From assembly GCA_947179155.2 (NCBI GenBank), contig OX359264.1, positions 46,058,202-46,122,201 on the forward strand: a DNA stretch of 64,000 nucleotides. The letters are read 5' to 3'. Numbering within the stretch: the first letter of the stretch is position 1; each line of letters opens with the position of its first letter. Below, piece by piece: positions 48,433 through 60,162 of the stretch. The notes under the pieces are model-generated. The model had not been told where the DNA came from and did no database searches. It saw nothing but the letters and a program-made list of their open reading frames with translations. The translations under genes and the position numbers were made by a program. Source of the DNA: Hedera helix (taxonomy: Eukaryota > Streptophyta > Magnoliopsida > Apiales > Araliaceae).

Positions 48433-49393
48433 GAATTCACTCTAATCTCTAGCTACGTGATCCGTTGCTCCTGAATCTACAATCCATATATGGAGAGAAT
48501 GAGCAACCATAACAGTACTTGATACTAAGCATATAAATAGATCATGACTAAGAATTACCTTATTCAACTTAGTGCATTCACGAGCGAAGTGGCCCGCCTT
48601 GCCACAATTATAGCATGCCATCTTGGCCTTGTCTTTTTTACCAGCACCTCGCTTGTCGCTTTTTCATTTGCCAACACCACCACTCATAGCCACCTTAGAC
48701 GCAGTAGGATTAGCATATTTCTTGCCTTTCTTGGGCTTGGACCCTCTATGAGAGCTTGATTCTGCTACATATGCCCTGGAGGACTTGGCAATGTCAAGGC
48801 GATCAGCCTTGAGCTCCAGGAGGCGACAAATATCATCAAATTTTTTGATATTCTCATTATGGGTCACGTTGACCCGTATATGTTCCCAACTGTCGGGAAG
48901 AAAGCGAACCACTAATGAAATCTGCTGCTCGTTTGACAGCTGATTACCTCTGGATTTCAATTCCCGAATCATGATAGCCATGATTCGAAGGTGTTGCTTC
49001 ATTGTGAGATTATCATGTTTTTTTATAACCATTGAATCTAATGGCTAACTCTCTCAGCTTTGTCAACGAGGTGCCTCCAAACTTTATCTTGAGAGCTACC
49101 TACATCTCGTGTGCTATTGAGTATTATTCATACTCAAATAGAAAATCGTTATTCATGTAGCTCAGCAATGTTATGGGAGCGATTTGATCATTTTTGCGCC
49201 AACTTTTGAAGGCTACAACCTTGATTAGATCCTTTGCATCTTCACCGTCTGGTTTTATCATCTTAGACAACAGGGTTTCTTCAACCTCTTGCTCTTCCTA
49301 GACCATTCTAACCTTACGTTGCCATACATCATAGTTATCTCCGTCTAACTTGTTTCATTGGTTAAGATCTACGATTATGTATTTTGAAGCCAT
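48433..49393 (-). pseudogene. Copia gag with zinc knuckle, and protease active site (degenerate)
   Basis: The ATG at 49393 opens MASKYIIVDLNQ, followed at once by a stop. The gag body is at 48664-49032 (NLTMKQHLRIMAIMIRELK, SLVVRFLPDSWEHIRVN). Around 48590-48625 a CCHC knuckle (CYNCGKAGHFAREC) is intact. Protease follows with WIVDSGATDHVARD near 48440-48485, then a stop. Confidence 0.9.
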
Positions 49394-50634
49394 TTCTGTT
49401 TTGGAAAAATAGTTAGAGATATTCATAGTTCACTACAGTATAATAATTTCTTAGTCGCATAAATCAAGTTAACATAAAAATAATTAGGGTATAAATACAG
49501 AAGGGAGGTTTCGTCAAGCTTAGGAATCACAATATGCATAAATGTTTAATTATTTATATTTAATTTTTCGGCGCATAAAACATGTAATTTAGGGAATAAT
49601 TTTAATTAAATTATCAAATCCTAAATTACTCCCACTAGGAACAAGTATACATGTGTAATTATAGGATGCAAATTTAATTCCAAGTTCCAACAATTAATAT
49701 TGCAAAAATATTAACAAAAGAATTAAATAACATACAATATTACTCAATTAATATACCAAGTATGCTATAAACACATCAAAAAGCTTCCCAAAAATTTATA
49801 ACAGTAGATTGCCATCACAAAAGGTTACTGTAATTTTATGGGATTTTTCTACTAATTATTCTAATTATCACAATTAATTAATTATTGCATAATTAAATTG
49901 AAAATTAACTAAAATTATCCAAACATAATAATTTTCCAAAATTTCAGTGGAAATATTAATTTTATGCCAATAATTAATTTTTATAAAATTTTCAGAATTT
50001 AATAATCAAAATAAGTATTTAAAAATCAGTTTTCATTCAAAATAATTAATAAAAAAACATTTTTTGGAAAATTTTGAAAAATCGGGTCGGTTCGTGGGTT
50101 AAAAAAGGGGGCGGGCAGGGCAGGGCAAGAGAAGGCTTGCTCCACACGTGCGCTGCATAAGCAGCAACCACGCATGGAGTGCGCGGTCACAGCAGCGCTC
50201 CGGCGTGCGTGTGGTACACACGCTGCCTTCCCTCTTTTTTCTTAACGCGACTTAGACGGTTCTGATCAACTCAACTTGCTGGTTCATATGGTATGTTCAA
50301 CCACCATTTTAGGAGCTACCATGAGGGAGGTGTAATGCATGTAATTTTGTCCAAGACTAAAACTTGCACTTCACCCTCAACCTCCAACCCGATTCGCAAT
50401 TAGAACTCCTAGAGGCCATAACTCGTTCATTTTTTTTTTTTTTATCTAAATGAAGCATATAATATATCAACGGAAAGCCCATGAAGTATTCTACGCATTC
50501 ATGCTAAAATCACATGAAATAGATAACTACCCAGAAAGTTATGATATATTAAATCATGCAATTTTTAATTGTATACATGCGATCATGACATACTGTGTAA
50601 ACATAGCTGGCATACATATGATCGTAAAAACATT

Positions 50635-50646
50635 GCTCTGATACCA
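50635..50646 (-). other. Copia primer-binding site (initiator tRNA-Met)
   Basis: On the - strand TGGTATCAGAGC, one base from the end of the 5' LTR. This is the standard priming sequence complementary to the 3' end of plant initiator tRNA-Met. Confidence 0.9.
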
Positions 50647-50647
50647 A

Positions 50648-51052
50648 TGTAGATTTAAATACATGTATGCATCCACTAATTTACACAAATACGAGAACCA
50701 AAGCATACCTCTTGAAGCGTGTTAACTTTTGTACGGAAGAATCTCGTACTGCGAAAGCCAAACCCAATAACCCAAAATGGTGTCTCCAAACTACGATCCT
50801 CATGGGATAAGAACAGTGAACAAAAACTCACGATTTGTAACAAAATTGGGATAACACTAATTAATTTGGGAGCTCTATATTTGAAGTGGGGTCGTGGGTT
50901 TTATATAGGCGAAGTGGTTTAATCCACTCTCTATAAAACCTCCAACCACTTAGAATATTAATGTTATAATTATAACGTTATCTAACTGAGTCCATTAGTT
51001 ATTTGATTAACCTCCTCTATGGGCGTTCCATTTGGATACCCAAGATTCGACA
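50648..51052 (-). repeat. Right (5') LTR of the copia element
   Basis: 405 bp from TGTAGATTTAAATAC to AAGATTCGACA. It is uninterrupted and serves as the reference for locating the insertion in the left LTR. Confidence 0.92.
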
Positions 51053-51063
51053 TATATATATAT

Positions 51064-51311
51064 GACTTGGTTCAATGGCATACCCCCTTAAAGAGCATAC
51101 CAATCATACCTCTTTTAGCGACGGACCCGGCGACGATTTGGTCCGTCGCTATAGGTTCGTCCGTCGCTAAAGTTTTTAGCGACGGATAACATATCGTGAC
51201 GGACAAATATATAGCGTCGGACGGATCTATGGCGACGGACCAAATCGTCGTCGGGTCCGTCAGTAAAGGGAGGTATGCTAGGTATGTCCTTTAAGGAGGT
51301 ATACTCTTGAA

Positions 51312-51316
<5 letters not shown>
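51064..51316. mobile_element. Foldback MITE with GCGACGGA repeats (CACTA-like subterminal motif)
   Basis: The ends GGTTCAATGGCATACC and GGTATACTCTTGAAC pair. Inside, AGCGACGGACCCGGCGACGA on the left is answered by TCGTCGTCGGGTCCGTC on the right, and GCGACGGA/TCCGTCGC recurs six or more times. Repeated TAGCGACGGA-type words are known from subterminal regions of plant CACTA elements; the class assignment is inference. It abuts TA and TC microsatellites, so no target duplication can be read. Confidence 0.7.

Positions 51317-51375
<59 letters not shown>
51316..51375. repeat. (TC)n-(TA)n compound microsatellite
   Basis: About 16 TC units followed by about 13 TA units, between two foldback elements. 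Confidence 0.95.
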
Positions 51376-51583
51376 ACGGATCTATAACATATTTCTTAAG
51401 TAGCATACCTTTCTTAAATAACATATTTTTATTAAAACTACCTCGTTTTGAGGAGAGAGAATGTAAAAAAAATTATCATAATCACCACTCTCACTCTCTT
51501 TCAATATTATTTCTCTCTCCTCCTTTTTACATTATCTCTCCTCAAAACGACGAAGTTTTAATAGAAATATATTTTAGATCCGT
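51376..51583. mobile_element. Foldback MITE with ACGGATCTA termini
   Basis: ACGGATCTA (51376-51384) is the exact reverse complement of TAGATCCGT (51575-51583). Further in, TTAAAACTACCTCGTTTTGA pairs with CAAAACGACGAAGTTTTAA, and TCTCTCCTC words flank the centre. TA repeats lie on both sides. Confidence 0.75.
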
Positions 51584-51599
51584 CATATATATATATATA

Positions 51600-51990
51600 T
51601 ATATAAACATCCGAATTTTAGGAAGAATATCCAAATCCCATAAAACAAAATAATACTGTTGACAGAATTTCGTACATCAATACCAACCCAATATGACAGA
51701 AAAATGCCCATCTTTTGTAAAATCTCAAGTAAGCTGCTGACCCAATAAGAGATCTTGATCCCACTGGCATTTGTTAACCGTATCAATCAATATAATGAGA
51801 TTAGCTCCAAGAATACTAGGATTGATGATGGCCCAAGTAGCATTTAGGGATGAACAAGAAGGGAAATATTTGGCTTTCAAAATTCTTGATGCCAAAGAAG
51901 TAGGATTGTTGATGAGACGCCATCCTTGTTTGGCAGGTGGGGAATCAGGCAATGGATCTTTGAGCCATTCTCTTTAAAACCCTAACAAAA
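51600..51990 (-). pseudogene. LINE reverse-transcriptase zinc-binding-region fragment
   Basis: The - strand piece SPPAKQGWRLINNPTSLASR followed by ILKAKYFPSCSSLNATW matches the conserved region after the RT domain of plant LINEs (canonical ALLAKQ.WRL...P.SL..R.LKAKYFP). It continues with TVNKCQWDQD and then loses frame. Only about 100 codons remain, with no poly-A tail or duplications identified. Confidence 0.65.
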
Positions 51991-52164
51991 TCTACTTAAT
52001 AATATCAGAACCGCCAACAAGCTTTCCATATTTTATCTTTGAGTACAGCATATAATCAAGTCTTTATCCTACCAAACATAGATGGGATGGGATGTCCAAA
52101 TTAAAGTTCAGGAACATTGAGAGCATTATAGATATAGACTAGTATTAGAGTTGAAATAATTTTA

Positions 52165-52240
52165 GGGAATTGATATTTTCACAAATTCTTGAGAGGGACA
52201 TGCGGAATTATTATTTTTGCGTGTGAAAATATCAATTCTC
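52165..52240. mobile_element. hAT-like MITE (GGGAATTGATATTT family), short form
   Basis: GGGAATTGATATTTTCACA pairs with GTGTGAAAATATCAATTCTC over 18-19 bp. Flanks TAATTTTA and TAATTTGA differ at one of 8 positions, consistent with an 8-bp duplication. At 76 bp it is the shortest copy and almost all inverted repeat. Confidence 0.7.
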
Positions 52241-53235
52241 TAATTTGAAGTACTGCAAGTGTATAATGTCTATTGTAAAATTGATAAATATATGTCGAAC
52301 CAAAAAGACTATATTAATTTTAAAATATCTTTAATATTTAGTCTAGGCTAATTATAAATAAAGACAGAAAACTTATTAACTAAAATTGAAATAATAATTA
52401 AACTAATTAAAATATGAAAATTAATAATGAAAAAGTAATCTAGGAATCCGAATTTACTAAGCTATAAACATAACAATTAATTCAATTTTTTCTATTTTAT
52501 AACTCAAATTATCCCATTGGTTTGGTGTATATAATTTGAAAAATAAATCAATTAAGTCTAAATAAAATTTAATTATGGTTTTGATTTTCTTTTCTTTTTA
52601 TGGAGTAAGTTTATAATTAATATGGGTAAGTATAGACTATGAAAAATTCACATATTAACAATAATATATCAAAATCTCTTAATTAATTTAAAAGTTACAT
52701 ACAAATTATAAACAAAAGTATTTCAATAACGAAACATGAATGCGAATTAATCAAGTAAACATTATAGCACAAATAATAGAAAAGATAAAGAACATTGTCA
52801 TAATTTTTTTTTTTAATTTCATCTTCATTCTAAATTAAATAATTTAGTTAGACATCAAAATAAATAAAACAGCTAAGATATAGAACAAGAAGATTAAACG
52901 TAAAATAAAAAAACTTGCTTTATGAAAGATCCTTCAACAAGCTTACCATGTAGAAGTCATTTAATTTTACTTTTACTTCTACTTCTAACATAAACTAATA
53001 CATAATTCACATCATCCAAAATAAAATGCACTATTTAGCAAATTACTTGTCCTAATATAGCGACAATGAATTTGGTCAATTTTTTGTTAATATTCTAAAT
53101 AACATCAAACTTTTTATCTCTATCTTTCATATATTTTTTTCTTGCACATCTTTTTATTGGAGTCCAAATAAATATAAACTAAAAAGTTTTAGAAACTCAT
53201 TTTTCAACTCAATTTCATCTACTTATTTAAAGAGA

Positions 53236-53437
53236 TGGGATTTGTGATTTCCACGCAAAGAATTGTTATTTCCATTAGAGAAATTTGATATTTTTACAAG
53301 ACATTTTATTCACATAGTTTGGTTTGATATTTTTACAAAACATTTTATTCACATGGTTCGATGTGATTCTCATTTAGAGAAGAAACTTGTGAAACTATCA
53401 AATTTATTTGTGAAAATATCAATTTCTTAATGGAGAT
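53236..53437. mobile_element. Rearranged copy of the GGGAATTGATATTT foldback family
   Basis: The left TTTCCACGCAAAGAATTG and right TGTGAAAATATCAATTTC ends bracket an internal direct repeat (two copies of TTTGATATTTTTACAA.ACATTTTATTCACAT, about 53287 and 53326), so this copy has grown by internal duplication. Confidence 0.55.
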
Positions 53438-54367
53438 TTGCGATGATTTTTAAAGAGTCTTACAATGTATGTGCATTCATGGAATAACTAGAAATTAAAA
53501 ACAACCCTACCCTAATTTATTCTATCGCCAACCTAATTTATTCTATCGTATTACATAAACTTCACCGTATATCATCCCTCTTTTTAAAAATATTATTAGC
53601 AGGATGAAATCTAGTTGAGGCTCTTGAGGGTGCTCTCTCTAACTAATTATAATAGACAATTGAGAAATATAGCTGGCTTACCACTAAATTCACCTAACCT
53701 CACTTCATCCTCAAAAAGGATTATTTCCATGATTCCAAAATAGCTCAGCAATCATAGGCAGCAATAAAAACATTGTCAATCATCTACTTAAAAATTATTA
53801 GATTAGTTGGATTCAATTATCAATTGTCGCTGCAGGAAATAGAATTGACTACGGATTGGAGCCTAACACATGGTTTCATTAAATCGCACAATTTTCTCAA
53901 TTTGTAGACCATGCAAATGAGTTTCAAATTTTCCCTTAAGGGGCAAAAACAAAAGGCATACATGCAAGAATTCAACAGCATCATCAACCCATAAAATTTA
54001 AATTATCAAAAAAAAATGTAGATAAAATCTCCAGATAGCCTCGTATTTCACATTAAAATTTGGGCTTTGGGCTGCAGACATTTCCTTTTAAGAATTCAAA
54101 ATAGAGGTCCTCTCCAAACAAAACATATCAACATAGAAGATATAAATTGGCTGACCGTCATGTACAGAAACTAGTTTAACTGGCACACTACTTTATAATT
54201 TGTAAATTGAAATAGAAGCTATGGCTTGGCAGCCCTATTCTTGACCTCGTGTTACAGAACATATTTATGGTCAGTTGTAAACAAGCTTAGGGGAGAGAGA
54301 TCATGGAGGATAGTTTTCTCATGCGGCATTTTTAGAAGTATAAAGTGCCTAAACCTTCATCCCATTT

Positions 54368-57300
54368 TTAAGATTCTCCCCAGTTTGGAATGTTAGCAGT
54401 GGCTTCATTCACCATTTTCACCAGAGTAACCTGTCAGGTCAAAAATCAGATGAGTAGGATAGAGGAACAATCATTCTGCTTATCAGTGACAACATTAAAT
54501 GCAGCCAAGCACAATATTTTAAGAAAATATATAACTCACTTTTTATAATTGATTTAGACTTGATGAGATGTAAAGATTTTTTCAGGTAATGTATTTTTTT
54601 GAAAGATTTTATGTATCCCTATATATACAAATTGAAATTGGAGAATTTTAACAACTGTAGTCCGATAATCCATGCACATGATATCTAGGGTTATAAACAG
54701 GTAAAACATCGTAGCAATGATATAGATCAAACTATATGCGTAGAAACATTTATACGTATGCTATATTTGTAACTTTGTTTACAATTATGTTGCATATGAT
54801 TGGATTACCGTAACTTATTTATCGTAGTTTAATGCCCTTAAGCACTTTTTTTTATCTTTGGATTAGTCAAAAAAATGACAACTTCATAGTTCATGGACTG
54901 TTTATTTTTCTTTTTTGTTTTAAGGTCATTTAAGAGGGACATTATAATTCCAAGGAGGATGGTGGGATTAAATAGTACCCCTTTCCAGTTAGAATTAAAA
55001 AAATAGTCCATGAGGTGTCATCTTTGGACTAATCCAAAGATGAAAAAAATCTGAAAGGTATTAAACTAGTATAAATAAGTTAAAATAGTCCAAACTCCAA
55101 ACACATAAAACATAGCCTGTTTGTCAAATAATTAAAATGATACATGAGATTAAGCATTGTTTTGAACTCCTTATGAGCCACAACTTTCTTTGCATTTACT
55201 TTTGTACTATTTATTCAAAACGTCCTTTCCTCTGTGAAATTGATTCATGCAATTCCTCTACGAGTGTGGTTGGACAAGCGTAATTTGACAGGAAATTGTA
55301 ATTTTGAGATGATTTATGAACGCTCCATGTAAATTTTTTATTTGGATTAAAGAGGAAATTATTTTTGAATTTTTCATGAGTCATTAAAAGGAGGTTTTGG
55401 ATCTTAAAATTCATTCTCAAAGTAACTTGGGAATAGATGTTTTTGACAAATTCTCATCTAAACAAGTGTTTTAGGGATTTCCTTGTAAAGGGTATATTGA
55501 TTTAATGATACTCGCATTACAAAAAAGATAAAACAGGTATCTAATACCTAAATCGAACATGTGCTATCTTTCCAAACCATTTTTAGAAAATAGTAGCACA
55601 GAAATACAGAAATGATAACTTACAACACTCTCTGGCACACCGGGTGGAGGCAGTGGGAGGTTCCTTGGAGGCCACATATTATCATAAGATCTTTTGTCAA
55701 ATCTCCACTCTCCAATCTTTCCATAAGTCAGTTTACCCTGAATATTAGAAGATGATACGTTGACTTCATAAGTCGAAGAAAAAAAAATCATAACAAAATT
55801 TCTCAAACGTAAAGCCACCCTCTAACAGTATAGGGGAATTTCTTTATTTTTATTCTTCGCTTAGGAAAGTTGAAAGAATGTATTTTATGAAGACCAACAG
55901 CAGAACTCTGGATTACAAAAAACATGGTAACTAAGAGAATACCTTCATATCATAGTCACACCCATAAGTGTAATGAATTATGAACTTGTTGCCAATTTCT
56001 GTATCCCAGGGAGGCTGTACATTGTAAACAAGAAACAATTTAATTCTTGAGTAAGTGGAATGACAATTACAGTATAGAGAGACACTTGCAACATTCAAAG
56101 TATGTAAGAAGATGTGTAGTACACAATCAGAATAAAGGAATCCCCAGTACAAAAATATCATTCAAATCAGAAATGCAAAATTATCAGCAACTAGAAGTGC
56201 ATTGGCAGGAAAATGATGACAGATGTGACTAAAAGGAGACCGTTTTATTTGTTCATGTTTTTTATGGTAATGTTGGCCCCAAGTATGGGGATTGGAACTA
56301 GCTACCTTGATGTTATTTCTCAAAGCCTCTGCCATTTCTCCCACCCCTTGGGTTGACTAAAAGGAGTCACTACAATTATTTGTAAGTTTTTATGAAGAAA
56401 TGCTGGTATCAGTTTAATACCATCTCTGACATTGCCTATGAACTACTTCTGTATACTTTTTGAACTTTATAGCAGACCATTGATTCCCAAAACCAAGGGT
56501 GATTGAAGAGGCTGATTGAACACTTGATCTTGCATCCTATAATTAGTTTAAACTAACCAAATGAAAAAGCAGATCAATTATCCCCATTAATACCCTCTCA
56601 GGACTTGAGAATTACAAAGGTAATGATATTTAATAAGTTTTCAGATCTCAAGTGAGTATATATTTTGAGACAAAAATATTCAGCGTAAAAAGGAAGAGAA
56701 ATTTGAGTTATAAGTATTAGTTTGAAAGAAACCCAATGACAAGCAACAGAGTGCAACACTAATTTTGTCTTATTTTGATTAGTAATAAATATAATCAAAA
56801 CTAGAACCTTTTGGATTAACCTTTAGTCACTGTGCAGTTATATGCTACAAACATATTACCTAATAAAAGGATACTGTATGATAGTGATTTTCAGGGGAAA
56901 TTTAAGAGCTTTGGAATGATAATATGTAGCATCTTAATTTTTTTTTCACTATTATGGTCATATTTAGACAAATAACATCAATCAGTTTAAGCATCTGTTT
57001 AGATGGGTGCAGTCCAAGATGTGCCTAAGGATTCTAGGATAACTAATCATCTTGTCAAGATTAGGATGTCATATATACAACATCTTATCTTACTGTTAGA
57101 AAATATAAAAAATAAAATGCCAAAGTTTAATGATCAGCTTATCAAACCTGATGTTCAAAATTGAAATTGGAAAGAAAAAAAAAATCCCGTCAAACCTGAA
57201 GCATGAAGTCCTTGTATAAGATGTTACCCACTCCGTGGAGAGCGGATGAAACAGCATAAGCATACCTGCATGATTATAGTTAGAGAAAAAATAGAAAACT

Positions 57301-59788
57301 GAAACATAATTGGGGTGGTCAGATTTTAGGTGAAATTACATCTCAAGGACCCAGCCAAAAGCTTTGTCTGCTTCAGGATCTTTCTTCATTGCCAAGGAGA
57401 CATTCATCCAAGTTGGAGCAATCTTTTTAAGAGATTCCTACATCAATTTCACAAAAAATAAGTAAGAGACAAATTCTTAAGAGAACTGGAAGCATACCAG
57501 TATTATTGTATGTTTCATAAAAAACATATTTACCTTCCCAACAATGACAGGGGAATTTCCTATGGGATCAATGTTGGTTATTGGTCCCTTTTCTTCAGGG
57601 AAGAACTTTCGGAGTATGGACTCTTGCTTTTTAGGTTCAATATAAAAGAAAGGGAATGCAGCTCCTAGGCCATTTTGAGATAAGTTTGGTATGGGCTTAA
57701 CGATAATATGATCTGGTTCTGCCATCAATATGAAGCTACATACAAGATAAGAATTGACGTAAAGACACACATTTGCCTGAAGAGGAAAAAATGTTGAATA
57801 ATTAACACTTGAGCTAAAGCTAAAATTTTAATGTTGGCATACTCTTCTTCAATGTTTGCTTGTTGCAGCCACTGGACAAAGGCCCAAGGTCTGTTGAGGA
57901 CTATATAACCCTGCAATATAATGACGAGTTGATAGATAAATTAGGCACAACTAACAATTTATTTGAAAAAAGTTCCAAGTTAAACGTGATAGTATACAAA
58001 AGAAGAGGTAGCGCATCCTCCAACTCATGATCATAGATTTGCCTCACAAGTTTAAAAATTCTCTCTGACTAATCTATGGCCTTGGAAACTAATTGCTTGA
58101 GTTGGCAAAGGATGTATAAAGGAACGATTCAGGAACTTGATTGGCGACGCTTTATTTGAACATATAACAAGAAAGGCTCAACATTGCAAAGAATAAATTG
58201 TTTGTATGCTTATTATGGGCATCAGATGCTTCTTAAATAGTGATAAACAGGAAATAAGTTTTTAGTGAATTTTGGACCAGCATAAGGTGATGCACTCTTT
58301 CCTAAAAGTTCTTTATCCTTAAGCAATCATTTTAGGTAAAAACACTTCAGGGGCAGGAGGTTTTTTGGCAGTTAATTAATTTGTGCCAACATGAATACAA
58401 GAAAACAATTAGCATACCCACGAATGCAGTCTTGTTGTTTGCATCCAAACTAATTATCATGTACCAAGTGAGGTTTATGTATAGAGATTAATTATTTCCT
58501 CATTAAAAAATTATACTCCAACTCTGATATTGTACACGCGCATTTTATGTACCTTATCATTTTTTACATTACAAAAGGCAAAGTGAAACAAGAAACCCTA
58601 CTTTCTACTTCGACCCTAAAAGCTCAGATTAAAATCAGAAACTAAAATACTTCTACTGGAAAAATCCAACTGAAGTTTTCACCTATTTAAATATGTTCAA
58701 AAATTTCAATATGGTTCTATGCTTTTAAAAATCAGCTGAATTTAATCCGTTTTCTTACTAGTTCCCTGGTATTTCTTTGTTCACACATCAACGTAGCATA
58801 TAAAGTCATTGCAATACCAAACTACCCAATTAAAATATTCAACAATTTCAAGGAAACCCAAAAGAAGATTTTCATAATCAATAATTCCCTTCATGACTTC
58901 ACATTTTTAAGAATTCATGGTTTGTAATTGATTTTCATTCAAGCTCCTTGGTAATCTACCTTCACATATCAATGTACACATAAATAGCCATTGTAATATC
59001 AAACTTCCCAAATAAATTCAACAATTTCAAGGAAACCCAAAAGAAGATTTCCATAATCAATTGAGTTAATTCCTTTTTTCACTTCACATTTTTTAAGAAT
59101 ATGTGCGTTATAATTGGTTTTCTTCCTAGTTCCCTGATATTTCCGCCTTCTATCAAACTTCCCAAATAAAATCAACAATTTCAAGGAAACCCAGAAGAAG
59201 ATTTCCAAAATCAATTGAGCTAATACCCTTTTTAACTTCACATTGTTAAACCCTCAAACAGAAACCAGACCACAAAAATCCAGCTCACAAAAACTGATAC
59301 CCAAATAAATAAACAAATTAAAATCACTAAAACAAACCCATAAATACCTGATCCAATCCAGCTTCTAGTGGCTGAGCTACAAAAGTGGGGATCTCATCCA
59401 TGAACTTATCAGGCTTCCCAGAATGCAAAATCCTTGTGAATCCACCCATATCCGAATTGGGTCCATCCTTAAACTTCTTAAACCAGTAGTACATAATCCT
59501 ACTCTGCCATGTATTATAAACACCATCAGAGGATGTGACTGCTGTATGAAACAGCCTCTTCTTCTCCTTTTTCGAAGAATTGGGGCCTGATTTTCTATCT
59601 ACAGGCAGCTTGATGATGGGGTCCCTTTGTAAAACAACCACCCCATTTGATTTTGAGGATGAAATTCGGGAAGACGGGCCTGGGAAATCTTGTTTGAGAG
59701 GAGCATTTGCTGAGATTATTATGTTGTATGTGATGAGAGCTACAGAGAAGGTAATTACTAAGGTGAAGAACAAATTCCCACAACCCAT
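54368..59788 (-). CDS. Hydroxyproline O-arabinosyltransferase (HPAT1/2/3-like, GT95 family)
   Basis: Exons on the - strand: 59348-59788, 57843-57910, 57534-57735, 57340-57437, 57196-57265, 55943-56014, 55624-55737, 54368-54430 (1,128 nt, 375 residues plus stop; phases agree throughout). It adds the first L-arabinofuranose to hydroxyproline in Golgi-processed cell-wall extensins and secreted CLE-type peptides. A single N-terminal hydrophobic segment (LFFTLVITFSVALITYNIII, residues 6-25) predicts a type II Golgi membrane protein. Conserved segments include FHTAVTSSDGVYNTWQSRIM, YIVLNRPWAFVQWLQQ, ILMAEPDHIIVKPIPN, GNSPVIVGK, PTWMNVSLAMKKDPEADKAF, FIIHYTYGCDYDMK and IGEWRFDKRSYDN. EPDH is probably the metal/donor-binding motif. 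No disabling change is seen, so it is probably functional. The gene symbol is not assigned because three paralogues are usual in plants. Confidence 0.95.
54802..55092. mobile_element. Foldback MITE in HPAT intron 7
   Basis: The left arm (AACTTATTTATCGTAGTTTAAT ... ATCTTTGGATTAGTC) is mirrored by the right arm (GACTAATCCAAAGAT ... ATTAAACTAGTATAAATAAG). Each arm is about 100-120 bp with TTCATGGACT/AGTCCATGAGG near the loop. No clean target duplication was found. Confidence 0.7.
58740..59250. repeat. Tandem repeat of about 160-180 bp, roughly three units, in HPAT intron 1
   Basis: The words CAACAATTTCAAGGAAACCC, AGAAGATTT, CAATTGAG and CTTCACATTTTT recur in the same order with period about 160-180 bp (anchor positions about 58839, 59019 and 59174). 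The last unit ends about 100 bp from exon 1. Units differ by several substitutions and small gaps. Confidence 0.85.
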
Positions 59789-60140
59789 TTCTTTTCTCTC
59801 AATAAATTCTTCCTATCACTACATAATAGCTGTATAGACGTGTATGAATTAGAGAGAGAAGTACGGAAAGTCGTGGGATCTAAGCTGTTAGTATTTGTCA
59901 GCTAGTGTTGGGAGTGGTTGGAGAATATGGCTGACTATCTGGAAATAGTTACAAAAATTATAAGAAAAAATAAATTATTCTTTTTTGTTAATGGTCGTAA
60001 TGGAGGTGCTAAATCTACGACATAAAAAAAATAGAGATGGAGGTGAGAGAGATCTCACATTTTTGTATAAGTTATCGTGCAAAAAATAATATGATTTTGT
60101 GTAATTAAATATACTCACTCTCATTTTGTATATAAAAATA
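59789..60140. promoter_or_regulatory. Leader and probable promoter region of HPAT
   Basis: On the - strand the ATG is preceded by a leader containing AGAGAAAAGAA and, further upstream, CT-rich sequence (TTCTCTCTCTAATTC). No clear TATA box. Boundaries are inferred from position only. Confidence 0.35.
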
Positions 60141-60162
60141 TGTTTTATAATTTTACAAAAGA

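Larger units (their letters stand above)
42140..51052 (-). mobile_element. Ty1/copia LTR retrotransposon with nested solo LTR, target duplication TATAT
   Basis: The right (5') LTR is 50648-51052 (405 bp). The left (3') LTR is 42140-42256 plus 43881-44235, split by a solo LTR. The primer-binding site TGGTATCAGAGC (- strand, 50635-50646), complementary to initiator tRNA-Met, abuts the 5' LTR. A purine-rich tract (GAGTAGGAGA) abuts the 3' LTR at 44236-44245. The domain order gag, protease, integrase, RT, RNase H on the - strand is that of copia. TATAT flanks both ends but lies within TA repeats, so it is weak evidence. Regions 44246-45428 and 49394-50634 are untranslated; the latter has a short GC-rich stretch at 50105-50230. 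Confidence 0.93.
51991..54367. other. AT-rich intergenic region 3' of HPAT
   Basis: No gene supported. It contains two members of the GGGAATTGATATTT foldback family (52165 and 53236) and otherwise featureless AT-rich sequence. The 3' UTR of the HPAT gene probably occupies the last 100-150 bases. Confidence 0.6.
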
